DNA from: Anodontia alba
Lineage: Eukaryota > Mollusca > Bivalvia > Lucinida > Lucinidae
Length of the DNA stretch: 64,000 nucleotides
Reading direction: 5' to 3'
NCBI GenBank assembly: GCA_964016985.1
Contig: OZ024830.1
Span: 19,554,387-19,618,386 of the forward strand
The notes under the pieces were generated by a model. That model was not told where the DNA came from. It saw only the letters and a program-made list of their open reading frames with translations, and did no database searches. The translations under genes were made by a program, and so were the position numbers. Within the stretch, counting starts at the first letter, position 1, and every line of letters starts with the position of its first letter. Of this stretch, positions 43,804 through 54,649 are shown one piece after another.

Positions 43804-44490
43804 TACCCTGCCACACGATGGTGGCAGGGTATTATGGTTTCATGTTAGAAGTCTGTGTGTCTGTTCATCCATTGTCAAACCATCAGTACTTCATTTCCAA
43901 GTAATAACGTGAGTAAAACATCAATGGATTTGAACAAACTTGGTATGTGCATTGATATGGAGATCTGGTTTGGGATTGCTAATGGGCAAATTTTGTCATT
44001 TTTTGACAGAGTTATCTGCCCGCCAAAAGTCCATATTTTTGTTTCCGGATGATAAGTTGAATAAATGTCAATGGATTTTGATCAAACTTAGTATGTGCAT
44101 TGATATTTTAGAGATCTGGTTTGAGATTGCTAATGGGAAAATTTCTGCAATTTTTGACAGTTATCTGCCCATCACATGTACATGTTTGCATTTCCAGGCA
44201 ATAACTAGTGTAAATATTTGACAATGAAATTTCATGAAATATGGTATGGGCATTGATATTGCAGAGATCTGGTCTGGGATTGCAAATGGGCAAATTTCAT
44301 CAATTTCTGACAGAGTTACCTGCCTGCCAGTTGTCCATATTTTCGTTTCCGGATGATAATTTGAGTAAATATTAATGGATTTTCAACAAACTTGGTATGT
44401 GCATTGATATTTTTGAGATCTGCTTTGGGATTGCTAATGGGCAAATTTCATAACTTTTTTGACAGTTATCTGCACATGATACAATATTGT
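43804..44490 (+). mobile_element. Tandem-repeat element, CCCTGCCACA type, 3' end missing
   Basis: Head hairpin TACCCTGCCACACGATGGTG and GGCAGGGTATTATG, then four units of about 150 bp with GGATGATAAGTTGAATAAAT and TTGGTATGTGCATTGATAT. Related to 38936-39987. It stops about 40 bp before a gene 1 exon without a visible closing repeat. Confidence 0.7.
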
Positions 44491-44532
44491 CTGGATATTA
44501 TCGTTTTACATTTTTATTTGTTTTATTTGCAG

Positions 44533-44644
44533 AAATGAGTGAGACAGAGAGCTGTTGCAATGAAGGGATTGCAAGTGTTGTTACGGACACAACAAGAGAT
44601 AGTGATGAAAAATTCACCCCCAAAATACTGTCTGGCCTCCATGG
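44533..44644 (+). CDS. Gene 1, coding exon 2
   Basis: Predicted 112 bp exon with a strong acceptor (TTGTTTTATTTGCAG before AAATG) and a good donor (CATGG before GTAGGT). The open frame reads MSETESCCNEGIASVVTDT, then an acidic stretch and a KILSGLHG end, leaving two bases. An ATG at 44535 with A at -3 could itself start translation if the upstream exon is untranslated; otherwise the codon CAA joins it to the 31028 exon. The next exon supplies one base, so the phase fits. Acidic, Ser/Thr-rich segment without a recognised domain. Confidence 0.68.
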
Positions 44645-44699
44645 GTAGGTTCTTCTTGAAAGGTAAATGCTAGCCATAGAGAAAAGGCCTGTAGACCAG

Positions 44700-44905
44700 T
44701 GTTAACCTTTATCACTTGCTGGGCTAATTCAGCAGATTTCATTTTGAAATATTTTTCTTATTTTTTACAGAAAATAGGACTTAACATTTCATGCAGATTG
44801 TCTCCTGAGACATTTTGCATGAAATGTCATCCTTTTTTTCTGGACAAAAAATGTTGGCTAAGCATTCAAAAGAAAACTTGTTTGTTTACCTTACTAAATG
44901 CTCCA
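44700..44905. mobile_element. Foldback family K, copy 3
   Basis: AATTCAGCAGATTTCATTTT, AGAAAATAGGACTTAACATT and TGCAGATTGTCTCC pair with TTTTGCATGAAATGTCAT downstream. Located in gene 1 intron 2. Confidence 0.7.
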
Positions 44906-45291
44906 TATCGTGACCATAAACAGTTTTTTGATAAGCCCTGGAGCAAAGGCTGATTACGATAAAATAAATAACATTATAAATATATAACATTTTACCGAGT
45001 TTGCTACAAATAGAAAAAGTAAATCTGTTGATATATCTAGACTTTCGTGTATGATGATTGCTACTTAGGGGAGGAGGAGGTGTAGAGATAGTTTGTGTTC
45101 TTTCCTCTGCAGTCTGAAAAGACCACATCATGTTTTGTTTTTTTTTCGTTGGTGGAACAATTTCATGTCGAGTATCTGAGAACATGTGTGATTACAAATA
45201 CATGTAACATTTGCACTTAGTATTTTGACAGAGAAAGGCCATTCTACATTTTGCTATTTCTGATCTGGGTCTATACTATGCTTATGCATCA

Positions 45292-45546
45292 GGGCACAGA
45301 TTTTCAAAAGTAGCGATGTCGTTAGTTAATGTATTGTTAAAACTTTGATCATTAAATATCAGCATATATGCTAATTTTTTTGCTGAAAAATGTGAGTAGC
45401 TTTTGCAAATTTTGCATTTGCAAAAGCTACTCACATTTTTCAGCCAAACAATATCTGCAAATAAGATATCATACTTACTAGAACAGTTAACATCTTGACT
45501 TCTAACGAGCCCGTTTAAGCTAATGATGCTTTGAACAACTGGGCCC
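45292..45546. mobile_element. Foldback family C, copy 2
   Basis: Degenerate left end (GGGCACAGATTTTCAAA), intact right end CTTTGAACAACTGGGCCC and the GTGAGTAGCTTTTGCAAA hairpin. Confidence 0.85.
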
Positions 45547-45723
45547 AGCAGTTTTGAGTCACATCAGTAGGTTTTATAATGGACACGTATTATATCTGAA
45601 TATTTGTGGGAAGTACAGTACTCTTGGAGAGCAAGGCTTTAGCAAACAGTATGGACTCAGAGGCTGTGAAATGTGGCATCTGATTATTCTTATAAACCTA
45701 AATATTGGGACAGATAGGCCTTT

Positions 45724-45787
45724 GCAAACAGTGAAGACCCAGATCAGACGAGAATGTAGTATCTGATTTGGGTCTACACTGTTTGCC
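45724..45787. repeat. Family B hairpin
   Basis: GCAAACAGTGAAGACCCAGA and TCAGACGAG pair with GGGTCTACACTGTTTGC. Confidence 0.8.
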
Positions 45788-46067
45788 AGACATACAGCAA
45801 TATTATAGACGCATGAACAGGTAGTAGAATGAACATCAACAGGTAGAATAGTAGAATGAAATATTTCAAGCAGACAATTCACATGAAATGTCAAGTTTGT
45901 TTCAGCAGACAATTCACATGAAATGCCAAGCTTCATTTTCTCTGAAAAAACAACAGCAAAACCTAGAACGCGTAAATTTTTCATCGGTTCCTTAAATCTT
46001 AACCCTTTCTGATCTACTATACTGCTACTGCTCACAAAAAAATCAGTGTGAAGGAAATTGCTTCATG

Positions 46068-46310
46068 TTAAATCCTAGTCCTGCTGAACCCAGATATACC
46101 CTGTCTTTGCAAACAATGTAGATCCAGATCAGTTGGCTTCTGAAGAAGCCGACTAAGCCGGATCTGCACTGTTTGCCATTAAGTTTGTGAATTTATATCA
46201 ATAATCTGGACCAGGTAATCTGATTGGCTGAAAATTAGAAGTGGGCGCTGATTGGCTGAAAGTTAGAAGTGGGCGTGACATCTTAATTTCTTCAGCCTGA
46301 CAAGGATTAA
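46068..46310 (-). mobile_element. piggyBac-type MITE family M, copy 1
   Basis: TTAA at both edges. The left end TCCTAGTCCTGCTGAAC is mutated and the right end is CAGCCTGACAAGGA. A family B hairpin sits at 46109-46176. The segment GATTGGCTGAAA plus AGAAGTGGGCG is duplicated in tandem at 46230-46275. Confidence 0.72.
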
Positions 46311-46353
46311 AAGATGTACACTGAAAATTTGCACTCACTTAATTTGATTTCAG

Positions 46354-46472
46354 AGCTGAAATCCATAATTTCACTGAGTACTTTTACCCCCTTGGCTTCA
46401 GTTGCAACTTATTTTCAAAAAATAATGCTGAAATACCATATATTTCCAGTTATCTAGAGATCTGCAAGCATG
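46354..46472 (+). CDS. Gene 1, coding exon 3
   Basis: Predicted 119 bp exon, acceptor TAATTTGATTTCAG, perfect donor GTAAGTAT after CATG. In the phase set by exon 2 it reads AEIHNFTEYFYPLGFSCNLF, SKNNAEIPYISSYLEICKH, rich in aromatic residues and the most domain-like part of the protein. It contains two Cys and two His. The other two frames contain stops. It begins 43 bp after a piggyBac-type MITE. The exon leaves one base, matching the next exon. Confidence 0.72.
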
Positions 46473-46529
46473 GTAAGTATGTAAGCTGTCCCAAAACTTG
46501 GTAAATATGGTAGAATTTAGACTTTGCCA

Positions 46530-46765
46530 CTGCCCCCGTAGCCTAGTGGATAAGAGAGTTGACTCTTAATCCATTAGGTTTCTCACCGCTGTGGTTCGAG
46601 CCTCGCTCGGGTCATATGTGGGAAAGCCAAGTTCTGCTTACGGATGGTCAGGTGGTTTTTCTCCGGTTTTCGCCCACCTTTGATGAACGATCGGCTCGAT
46701 ATAAGTGAAATATTCTTGTAAGGGCCGTAAAACCCAAATCAAAAAAAAAAAAAACAAAAAAAAAA
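46530..46765 (+). mobile_element. tRNA-derived SINE S2
   Basis: Box A TAGCCTAGTGG at 46539-46549 and box B GGTTCGAGCCT at 46593-46603 match the Pol III consensus. The body contains GGTGGTTTTTCTCCGG and ends GGGCCGTAAAACCC plus A-rich tail. Its last 13 bases match the S1 tail, suggesting use of the same LINE machinery. Confidence 0.8.
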
Positions 46766-46807
46766 CTCATCTAGCAGTTTTTAAAGAAGCAACAGGTAGT
46801 AAAACAG

Positions 46808-47098
46808 CAACAGATAAGGCACTTTTTTCATCCAAAAAATGCTGATATTGCTCTTATTTCTCAACGAAAACATATGTTGTGGGTAGTCATTAGAAGCGCC
46901 TCGGCAACAGATAAGGCACTTTTTTCATCCGAAAAATGCTGATATTGCTCTTATTTCTCAACGAAAACATATGTTGTGGGTAGTCATTAGAAGCGCCTCG
47001 GCAACAGATAAGGCGCTTTTTTCATCCGAAAAATGCTGAAATTGCTCTTATTTCTCAATAAAAACATGTTGTGGGTAGTCATTAGAATCGCCTCAGGA
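46808..47098 (+). repeat. 97 bp tandem triplication containing the hairpin core
   Basis: Three nearly identical units starting at 46808, 46905 and 47002, each from CAACAGATAAGGCACTTTTT to TTGTGGGTAGTCATTAGAAG. Only one arm of the usual hairpin is present in each unit. Confidence 0.9.
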
Positions 47099-47162
47099 CA
47101 AGTATGGTTAGGAGTAATAGTGTCCAAAAACTTAGGGTACATAAAGTATGCATGAGCATTGA

Positions 47163-47218
47163 GCAAATAGTTTAGACCCGGATCAGATGTCACAGAAATC
47201 AGGGTCTATGCTGTTTGT
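47163..47218. repeat. Family B hairpin, diverged
   Basis: GCAAATAGTTTAGACCCGGA pairs imperfectly with CAGGGTCTATGCTGTTTG. Confidence 0.6.
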
Positions 47219-47305
47219 AGTTTAGGTGTCCAAAAATTTAGGGAAAATAGAGTACAGTAAACATCTTAAATTTTGTGAACCAAAGTTACAGATAAAAGGA
47301 CATAT

Positions 47306-47373
47306 GCAAACAGTGCAGACCCAGATTAGACTGCTCCTGAAGGAGGAGTCTGATCAGGGTCTTCACTGTTTGC
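47306..47373. repeat. Family B hairpin
   Basis: GCAAACAGTGCAGACCCAGA and GACTGCTCCT pair with AGGAGTCTGATCAGGGTCTT and CACTGTTTGC. Confidence 0.8.
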
Positions 47374-47718
47374 CATTCCACTATGTTTTTTAAGAAATAA
47401 CTACATAAACGGCAAGGTATAGTACAAAAAAGTATAGAATAAAGTGTTTGAAATTTTAGGACATTTACTGTACCTGACAAAAATGTTGGGTAGCAGCAAT
47501 TAGCTCCAGATAAGAGGGTATATCAGGTAAATATTTTTCTTATTTCTCTTATGTGAAAAACTTGGATTCTCTTAAAAAGTGTTTCAGTGAGACTTTTCTA
47601 ATAAGTATCAACTAGCACCTCAATGAGGTACTTCTAATGAGTATCAAGAATACCATATTTGATCTAATTACCGCACATAACCCTATACGTGCACAGTCAA
47701 GAAATTCTGTAGCCTTCA

Positions 47719-47962
47719 GGGCCCAGTTGTTCAAAGCTAACGACGTCGTTAGTTAACGATTCGTTAAAATTTAAATTGAGTGATACGCGAATATGCTGAA
47801 ATTTTTTGCTGAAAAAATGTGAGTAGCTTTTGCAGTGCAAAAGCTACTCACATTTTTTCAGCAAAAAATATCAGAATATTGTATACTGAATCCCATTAAA
47901 CAGTTAACGAAATGACCCTTAACGAGCTCGTTAAGCTAACGATGCTTTGAACAATTGGGCCC
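47719..47962. mobile_element. Foldback family C, copy 3
   Basis: GGGCCCAGTTGTTCAAAGC and GCTTTGAACAATTGGGCCC ends, with the intact GTGAGTAGCTTTTGCAGTGC hairpin. Confidence 0.92.
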
Positions 47963-47994
47963 AGATTACAGCCATGTACTTTTTCTTTACTTCT

Positions 47995-48090
47995 TTATAA
48001 AGGCATATGTTGTGGGTACTCATTTGAATTGCATCAATTTGTTGATGCAATTCAAATGAGTACCCACAACGTATGCCTTTATAAAGAAAA
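47995..48090. mobile_element. Small hairpin with the shared core (family A2)
   Basis: AAAGGCATATGTTGTGGGTA and CTCATTTGAATTGCATCAA pair almost perfectly with the right arm. The core TTGTGGGTACTC is shared with family A, but the flanks differ. Confidence 0.85.
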
Positions 48091-48660
48091 TCAGAAAAAA
48101 CATTGCATAATCATCATCAAATAAATCCTTTTCTGATCTTTTTTATAGTGTATCGTTGGTAGGTAGATACATATTTTACCACAACTGAGTGTTCCCAGTA
48201 ATCTTGAAAAACCTAAGCACACAGTGCAGTAATTAGGTTGAATACAGTATATGTTTTCATGGAGAAATAAGAAAAATATCAATACTTTTGGTTTAAAAAG
48301 AGTGCATTATCTAGAGCCATGGTCTTCTCTGGCCAACACAACTTATGACACAGTTCATGGATAATACAAGGTTCTAATAATCATTTGAGAATTTTTTATG
48401 CGCATTTTCATCTTAACATTTCACTATGAATTCCAGTCTGCATGGATATGCTCTGCATGCCGGCCTGTTATCTGGAGTGATCTTTGCTGTCACTTTCATC
48501 CTTTATTGAGTAATGTACTTAGGAGAGTAGCCTCTATACCTGTATATACTTTGCCTGCAGATGTTTCCCACAGAAAAAAAGTGGACTGAATTAACCGTCT
48601 TGTCAATTGTCACATTTTTTCAGTCAGATATTATTAATATAATGTTTTCTTTTTCGCCAG

Positions 48661-48708
48661 CTATTAAAGATGTACTAGTAACAAAATCAAGTATTCAAAA
48701 AGAAAAAG
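48661..48708 (+). CDS. Gene 1, coding exon 4 (small, less certain)
   Basis: Predicted 48 bp exon after a very strong acceptor (GTTTTCTTTTTCGCCAG). In phase it reads AIKDVLVTKSSIQKEK and leaves one base, so it can be included or skipped without changing the frame. The donor GTCTTG is weak, the main doubt. Because it is symmetric it may be a cassette exon. Confidence 0.45.
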
Positions 48709-48855
48709 GTCTTGTAGACCTGTATATATAACTATAGGCAGATGATTCATATGAAATGTCAAGCCCTTTTTTCTCTGAAAAACACAAAAATCAAAACAAA
48801 AAATCAACTGCTCAATGTAAGAAAACAGCTGTTATGCCATTAGCATCACATTACT

Positions 48856-49052
48856 TTAACCCTTGTTAAGCTGAATATATTAAGATGCCACGCCCATTTC
48901 TAATTTTCAGCCAATCAGATTACTTGATCCAGATTGTTGCTATAAATTCACAAATGGCAAACAGTGCAGATCCAGATCTGTTAGCAAACTGATCTGGATC
49001 TGCACTGTTTGCAAAGGCAGGGTATATCCGGGTTCAGCAGGACAAGGGTTAA
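48856..49052 (+). mobile_element. piggyBac-type MITE family M, copy 2
   Basis: TTAA at 48856-48859 and 49049-49052. Ends CCCTTGTTAAGCTGAA and TTCAGCAGGACAAGGG. Contains TTTTCAGCCAATCAGATTAC and a family B hairpin at 48957-49012. Confidence 0.85.
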
Positions 49053-49252
49053 CATACCTATGTATTACAAACTGTATACATCTTAGCCATAGCTTCAGAT
49101 AGTAAGGGGTATCAAAATAATACTTCTTTATTTCTCCACATAAACATAAGCTTCTGGTACCCATTAGAAACACCACAGTGAGGCGCTGCTAATAAGAACA
49201 TATATTTTTGTGGGGAAAAAAGAAAAATACATAGCAACAGATAAGAGGGGGT

Positions 49253-49395
49253 ATCCACATAATATTTTATTTATTTCTTTATTATTATTTATTTCTCTAC
49301 TAAAACATATGTTGTGGATACTTATTAGAAGCGCCTCGCCAAGGCGCTTCCAGTGAGTAACCACAACATATGTTTTCGTGGAGAAATAAGAAAGA
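49253..49395. mobile_element. Family A2 hairpin
   Basis: ACATATGTTGTGGATACTTA and TTAGAAGCGCCTCG pair with the right arm CGCTTCCAGTGAGTAACC and ACAACATATGTTTTCG. Confidence 0.8.
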
Positions 49396-49676
49396 TAGCA
49401 GCATTTTTCGGATGAAAAAAAGCGCCTCTGTTGCTATGAATATCAATACTTTTCGGTTGAAAGAAGTTTCCTATCTAAAGCTATTCATAGCTCTAGATAA
49501 GCTAATCTTATACCCAAAAAGAGCACTTCAAATGAATACCCACAACATATCTTTTCATGGAGAAATAAGGAAAATATTTATCTCTAGCCATCTTATCAAG
49601 GGCTTTGTAGACATGGCATACTGGCAATTTAATATGGGAAAAGAGGAAGATTTTCGTTACTAAGCATATTGATTTA

Positions 49677-49878
49677 TTTACCCTTATCCTGCTAAACCTG
49701 GATATACCCTGCCTTTGCAAACAGTGTAGATCCAGATGAGAAAGCCAACTGATCTGGATCTGCACTGTTTGTCATTCAGTCTGTGAATTTGTGTCAACAA
49801 TCTGGTTTAAGTAATCCGATTGGCTGAAAATTGGAAGTTGGCGTGGCATCTTAATTTATTAAGCATGACAAGGGTTAA
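49677..49878 (-). mobile_element. piggyBac-type MITE family M, copy 3
   Basis: CCCTTATCCTGCTAAACC at the left and GACAAGGGTTAA at the right. The left flank is TTTA instead of TTAA. Contains a family B hairpin at 49716-49772 and CCGATTGGCTGAAAATTGG. Confidence 0.78.
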
Positions 49879-50183
49879 GTATTTAAACACTGAAAATTGC
49901 TGCAAATCCCCCTAATAATATTGATCCATTCACACCCCTGTTTTCACTATATAACATGGGGAAATATGAGGGTGCACATGACATATCCTGGTTAACATAA
50001 TGAACAAAGCTCCTGATCAATTTGTGTTGCTCAGGACCTTGAAGGTTTTTTTGCAAGATTACAGAATCATATGTAACTACTCTAATCAGACTGAACATTA
50101 CTGGGGAATGTATGTGCACAAAGTAATGGTTAGGAAAAGCGTGAGTAGGTTAACTGTCCAGCCTTACATACCTTAGCTTTGTT

Positions 50184-50461
50184 CATCACGGAAACACGCC
50201 TATATAATTTTGACCCCCTTAAACCCCACTCTTATATAGTAAAACTGGGGTTTACAGGGGTATACATTATTTTTCTTATTCTGCTCAAAAACATAGATTG
50301 TGGGTATTCGTTAGAACCGCCTCTGCAAGGTGGTTCTAACGAGTACCCACAATCTATGTTTTGAGCAGAATACGAAAAATATTTGAATTTTTTGTCTGAA
50401 AATTTTCAATTTTTCGGTGATTAACTTTTCAGTATATTTGAATAGGCGTGTTTTCGTAATG
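50184..50461 (+). mobile_element. MITE family A, copy 8
   Basis: CATCACGGAAACACGCC and CGTGTTTTCGTAATG ends. The central hairpin around GAACCGCCTCTGCAAGGTGG is mostly intact. In a gene 1 intron. Confidence 0.9.
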
Positions 50462-51235
50462 TGAATGGGCCATAGAACTCCCTCAAACTGAAACAATTCA
50501 GACTGGACACAAATAAGTAGGGCAACGTTAGGGGTGTGCAGGGGTAATAATATACTGTGGTATTTCTTTGGCATGGTACATACTGCGGTACACTTGCCTG
50601 TACTACAGCATTCTGGTGATTCTATTTTTAGCAACATTCTATTGTAGAAAACGATTAATCTCCAAAATATTGAAACACTTGGATTTGAAACAGCTTCTAA
50701 TGATGTGCTTCAGTTATAAACCATTAAATGTCATTTGAAAACGGTCTTAGGCAATGGATGAGGTGAAATAATTATACATGCAACATTACTTGCTGCCAAT
50801 ACATGTATATTTTACAATAAAGGGTTGTTATGAAAGTATAACAGGGGTTATAGAGATGTAAATAAGTATGCAATTATAAAATTCATAATAAGCAGGAAGA
50901 TGTTGAATTTACAGACCATCTGATGTTGGCATATCCACCAAATGGCCACTACAGCTGGCAATTTCACAATGACCTCTGCAAAATTTATATTGGGATATAC
51001 AGTGGTACGTACTGCGATATTCTGCTAAATTCTGCGGTTTACCATGGTACTTTATTTTTGGCTGTACCCAGCCCTAACCAACTTAGTGACCTGAATGATA
51101 GCTCTTTATCTGGCATAAAAGTTCTATTCTCTTTATCAGACATCCATATAGGTTTGAAATACAGTGAACCTCAATAGCTTGAACACAGATGGAGTCCCTA
51201 TGAAAATTCTTCTGACAGTTCAGAAAACAAATATT

Positions 51236-51362
51236 TAGAGAAATTTTCTTATTTTATCATGAAATTGTATGTTGTGTGTACTCATTAGAATTGTCTCATT
51301 GAGACAATTCTAATGAGTATACTCAACATACTATTATTGTGTAGAAATTCTAAAAGATTTTC
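51236..51362. mobile_element. Family A2 hairpin
   Basis: TTGTGTGTACTCATTAGAAT and TGTCTCA pair with TGAGACAATTCTAATGAGTA. The core differs by one base. Confidence 0.78.
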
Positions 51363-51659
51363 TTAAAAATATCAGTACTCCTGACCTGATACCATGATTA
51401 AACCTCAGTGGCTCAGACTACCCATATCTCAAAGTTCCATGGTCCCAAAAGTGTTTGAGCCATTGAAGTTGGACTGTACTCATTAGAATGTTTATTACTT
51501 GTAGTCTGGGGCAGAAGAAGCCTGACAGTGTAGCAACACCAAAATGGAAGTCAAAGGTGGCACTTTCTGCAAGTAAGCTTTTGTACATGCACAGGCATCT
51601 GTAGTTTCTTAAAGCAGCAAGCACAAATGCAGCAGATGAGAACTTTGATTTTTTTTTTT

Positions 51660-52995
51660 TATGCCCCGCCACCAAAAAAGTGGCGGGGTATTATGTTATA
51701 CCCTCTGAAATTTTGAGTGTCCTTCCGTCCGTCTGTCAGCGCCCCCACCATTCGTCTGCCCACAACTCCTCCTACAGTTTTAGGCCAATCCTTTTCAAAC
51801 TTTACAGGCGCTTTTAGGATGGTATGAAGATATGCCTATTGTTTTTCCAGAATCCTGAAATTATCTTTTATCACATTATTTTCATTTTTAACTTAGACTT
51901 TTTTCGAGCCCTAATATTACAGAAATGTATAGGGAGTATGTACCTTCTGCCCGCAAGTCCTCCTACAGTTTTAGGCCAATCCTTTTCAAACTTTACAGGC
52001 GCTTTTAGGATGGTCTGAAGATATGCATATTGTTTTTTTCAGAATCCTGAAGTTATTTTTTATTACATTTTTTTCACTTTTAACTTAGACTTTTTTCGAG
52101 CCCTAATACTACAGAAATGTATAGGGAGTATGTTCCGTCTGCCCGCAACTTCTCCTACAGTTTTAGGCCAATTCTTATCGAACTTTACAGGCGCTTTTAG
52201 GATGGTCTGAAGATATGCATATTGTTTTTTCAGAATCCTGAAATTATTTTTTTATTACATTTTTTTCATTTTTAACACTTTTTTCGAGCCCTAATACTAC
52301 AGAAATGTATAGGGTGTATGTACCTTCTGCCCGCAACTCCTCCTACAGTTTTAGGCCAATCCTTTTCAAACTTCACAGGCGCTTTTAGGATGTTCTGAAG
52401 ATATGCATATTGTTTTTTCAGAATCCTGAAATTATTTTTTATTACATTTTTATTCATTTTTAACTTAGACTTTTTTCGAGCCCTAGTACTACAGAAATGT
52501 ATAGGAAGTATGTACCTTGTACCCGCAACTCCTCCTACAGTTTTAGGCTAATCCTTTTGAAACTTTACAGGCATTTTTAGGATGGTCTGAAAATATGCAT
52601 ATTGGTTTTTACAGAATCCTGAAATTATTTTTTATTACATTTTTTGCATTTTCAACTTAAGACTTTTTTCAAGGCCAAATACTACAGAAATGTAAAGGGA
52701 GTATGTACCTTGTACGCGCAACTCCTCCTACATTTTCAGGCCAATCCTTTTGAAACTTTACACACGCTTTTAGGATGGTCTGAAGATATACATATTGTTT
52801 TTTTCAGAATCCTGAAATTATTTTTTATCACTTTTTATTGCATTTTTAACTTAGACTTTTTGGTGTGTTTTTTTTTTTTTTTTGAGTTATGAAATAACTG
52901 TTTATTGCTTCTCTTCATGTTTAACTTAGATTGTTTTCAGCCCTTATACTACAGAAGTGCATAGGGAATATGTCCCTGTGTGGTGGGGCATGGTG
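51660..52995 (+). mobile_element. Tandem-repeat element, ATGCCCCGCCACC type
   Basis: Head hairpin TATGCCCCGCCACC and GGTGGCGGGGTATTAT region, CCGTCCGTCTGTC, then six to seven units of about 190 bp built on CTCCTCCTACAGTTTTAGGC, CAGGCGCTTTTAGGATGGTC and ACAGAAATGTATAGGGAGTA. Closes TGTGGTGGGGCAT. In a gene 1 intron. Confidence 0.82.
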
Positions 52996-53009
52996 CATGG
53001 CTTGCAGTT

Positions 53010-53385
53010 TTATTTATTATTATTTTACAGAGAAAACAAGTCTTGCCTTTTCATGTGAATCGTCTGCCAAGCAGACGATTCACATAAAATGTCAAGACAT
53101 TTTCTCTGAAAAGAGAAAAAAAAAAAAAAAAAAAAAAGTTTTAGAATGTCATCTACTACAAATTTTGCTTGGCTCTTTAACCTTTGGCTCTCTCTTGGCT
53201 AATTCAGCAGATGACAAATTTTTTATTTTTTTTCTTATTTTTCCCAGAAAACAGGATTTGACATTACTTGAAAATTATTTCCATTGGAGACAATTTGCCT
53301 GAAATGTCAAAACCTGTTTTCAGGAAAAAATAAGAAACATATTTCAAATTGATGTCTGCTGAAAATTTTACTCAGGGTATTGTTC
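53010..53385. mobile_element. Foldback family K, two adjacent copies
   Basis: First copy: CATGTGAATCGTCTGCC pairs with GGCAGACGATTCACAT-type arm at 53040-53095. Second copy (from about 53165): AATTCAGCAGATGACAA, CCCAGAAAACAGGATTTGAC and the right arm ACCTGTTTTCAGGAAAAAAT, TGATGTCTGCTGAAAATTT. Confidence 0.75.
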
Positions 53386-53401
53386 AAATTCAGACCATCC
53401 T

Positions 53402-53645
53402 GGGCCCAGTTGTTCAAAGCTAACGATGTCGTTAGTTAACGATTCGTTAAAATTTTAATCGAGTGATACGCAAATATGCTGAAATTTTTTGCTGAAAAAA
53501 TGTGAGTAGCTTTTGCAGTGCAAAAGCTTCTCACATTTTTTCAGCAAAAAATATCAGAATATTGTGTATTGAATCCACTAGAACAGTTAACGAAATGACC
53601 CTTAACGAGCTCGTTAAGCTAACGACGCTTTGAATGACCGGGCCC
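53402..53645. mobile_element. Foldback family C, copy 4
   Basis: GGGCCCAGTTGTTCAAAGC and TTTGAATGACCGGGCCC ends with the GTGAGTAGCTTTTGCAGTGC hairpin. Confidence 0.92.
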
Positions 53646-53880
53646 AGATCAATTTAAACTAATTTTGTATAATGTGTAAAAGTTTTATATTCAAGTTTTA
53701 TTAGGAGCTGTTCTGTATGCAGGGATCAATTTTAGCACTTGCTAACTTGCTAAATGCTGGTTAATTTCCTCAAAAAGCAAGCTGCAATTTCCATCACTTG
53801 CTAATTCTAGCAAGTTGGAAAGATTCTCTTTAATTGGCTGAACCTGAGGCACTGTTGCTGAAGTTTTGCAATTTCTTTAG

Positions 53881-54187
53881 CGGGCCTCGGTGGCTCAGTT
53901 GGATGCGCTGTCCGACTGGAGACCAGGAGGTCGCGGGTTCAACCCCTGCCGAGGTCGGCAATATTCTTTCGTAGAGATTGATCATGAAATATTTTCTACG
54001 GTCATTCTCTCCCTTCCGCTGATTCAAGAAGGGCAGTTGTCAGTTTCTGGCGAAAGAATGTGCACAATACTGGTTAACCGCTTAGAGGACTAAGCCTGCC
54101 CAGTAAACGTGTGGTTAGGTAAACTGACCGTGCTCGACATGACCCCATTGGGTTGACTGGGCTGTAAAACCTCAACACAAACAAACT
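53881..54187 (+). mobile_element. SINE family S1, full-length
   Basis: Box A TGGCTCAGTTGG, box B GGGTTCAACCCC, standard body and GGGTTGACTGGGCTGTAAAA tail. No exact target duplication was recognised. Confidence 0.93.
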
Positions 54188-54543
54188 TTTCCAAAAGCAA
54201 AGATGATATTTTTCTTATTTTTCCCAGAAAACAGGTTTTGACATTACATGCAAGCTGTCGAAGTTTTGACATTACATGCAAGCTGTCGAAAAAGTTAAAT
54301 TTGAACCCTGGTATGCCTGGATGGATTGAGTTTATATTTGGACAGATCTTGGATTGTGCTCCAAGGTTTTATTATATGCAAGCCCCACCCCCAGGTGTTT
54401 TAAAATATACTTGGGATAAAATTGCAGAATCCCGTTAGTTACAAAACATGTTTCAAGACCTTAATATATACTGTCTAGTATTATTTATGTGTAATGCTGT
54501 CTTCTATATAACAGCTAGACATAATTACTTGGAATGGTTTCAG

Positions 54544-54629
54544 GTAGCACAGTTGCCTCTTCCCCAGTAATACCCTTCCAGCAAACCAAGAAGTTGAACT
54601 TGCAAGAGGTTAGCAGCAGCGTTAAACAG
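54544..54629 (+). CDS. Gene 1, coding exon 5
   Basis: Predicted 86 bp exon, acceptor GGAATGGTTTCAG, donor GTATAACT after AAACAG. Only the phase offered by exon 3 or 4 is open, reading STVASSPVIPFQQTKKLNLQ then EVSSSVKQ, and it ends on a codon boundary. Ser-, Thr- and Gln-rich, probably disordered. A second AG (GGTAG) lies 4 bp inside the exon but would break the phase after exon 3 or 4. Confidence 0.68.
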
Positions 54630-54649
54630 GTATAACTACTATTTTCAGA

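Noticed and set aside
38936..44221. Repeated frames such as those reading IWFGIANGQI
   Set aside because: They are translations of tandem units with stops in each unit; no evidence of a protein.
54544..54552. Alternative acceptor at GGTAG inside exon 5
   Set aside because: It fits only if exon 3 (and 4) are skipped; exon 3 is strong, so the first acceptor is preferred.
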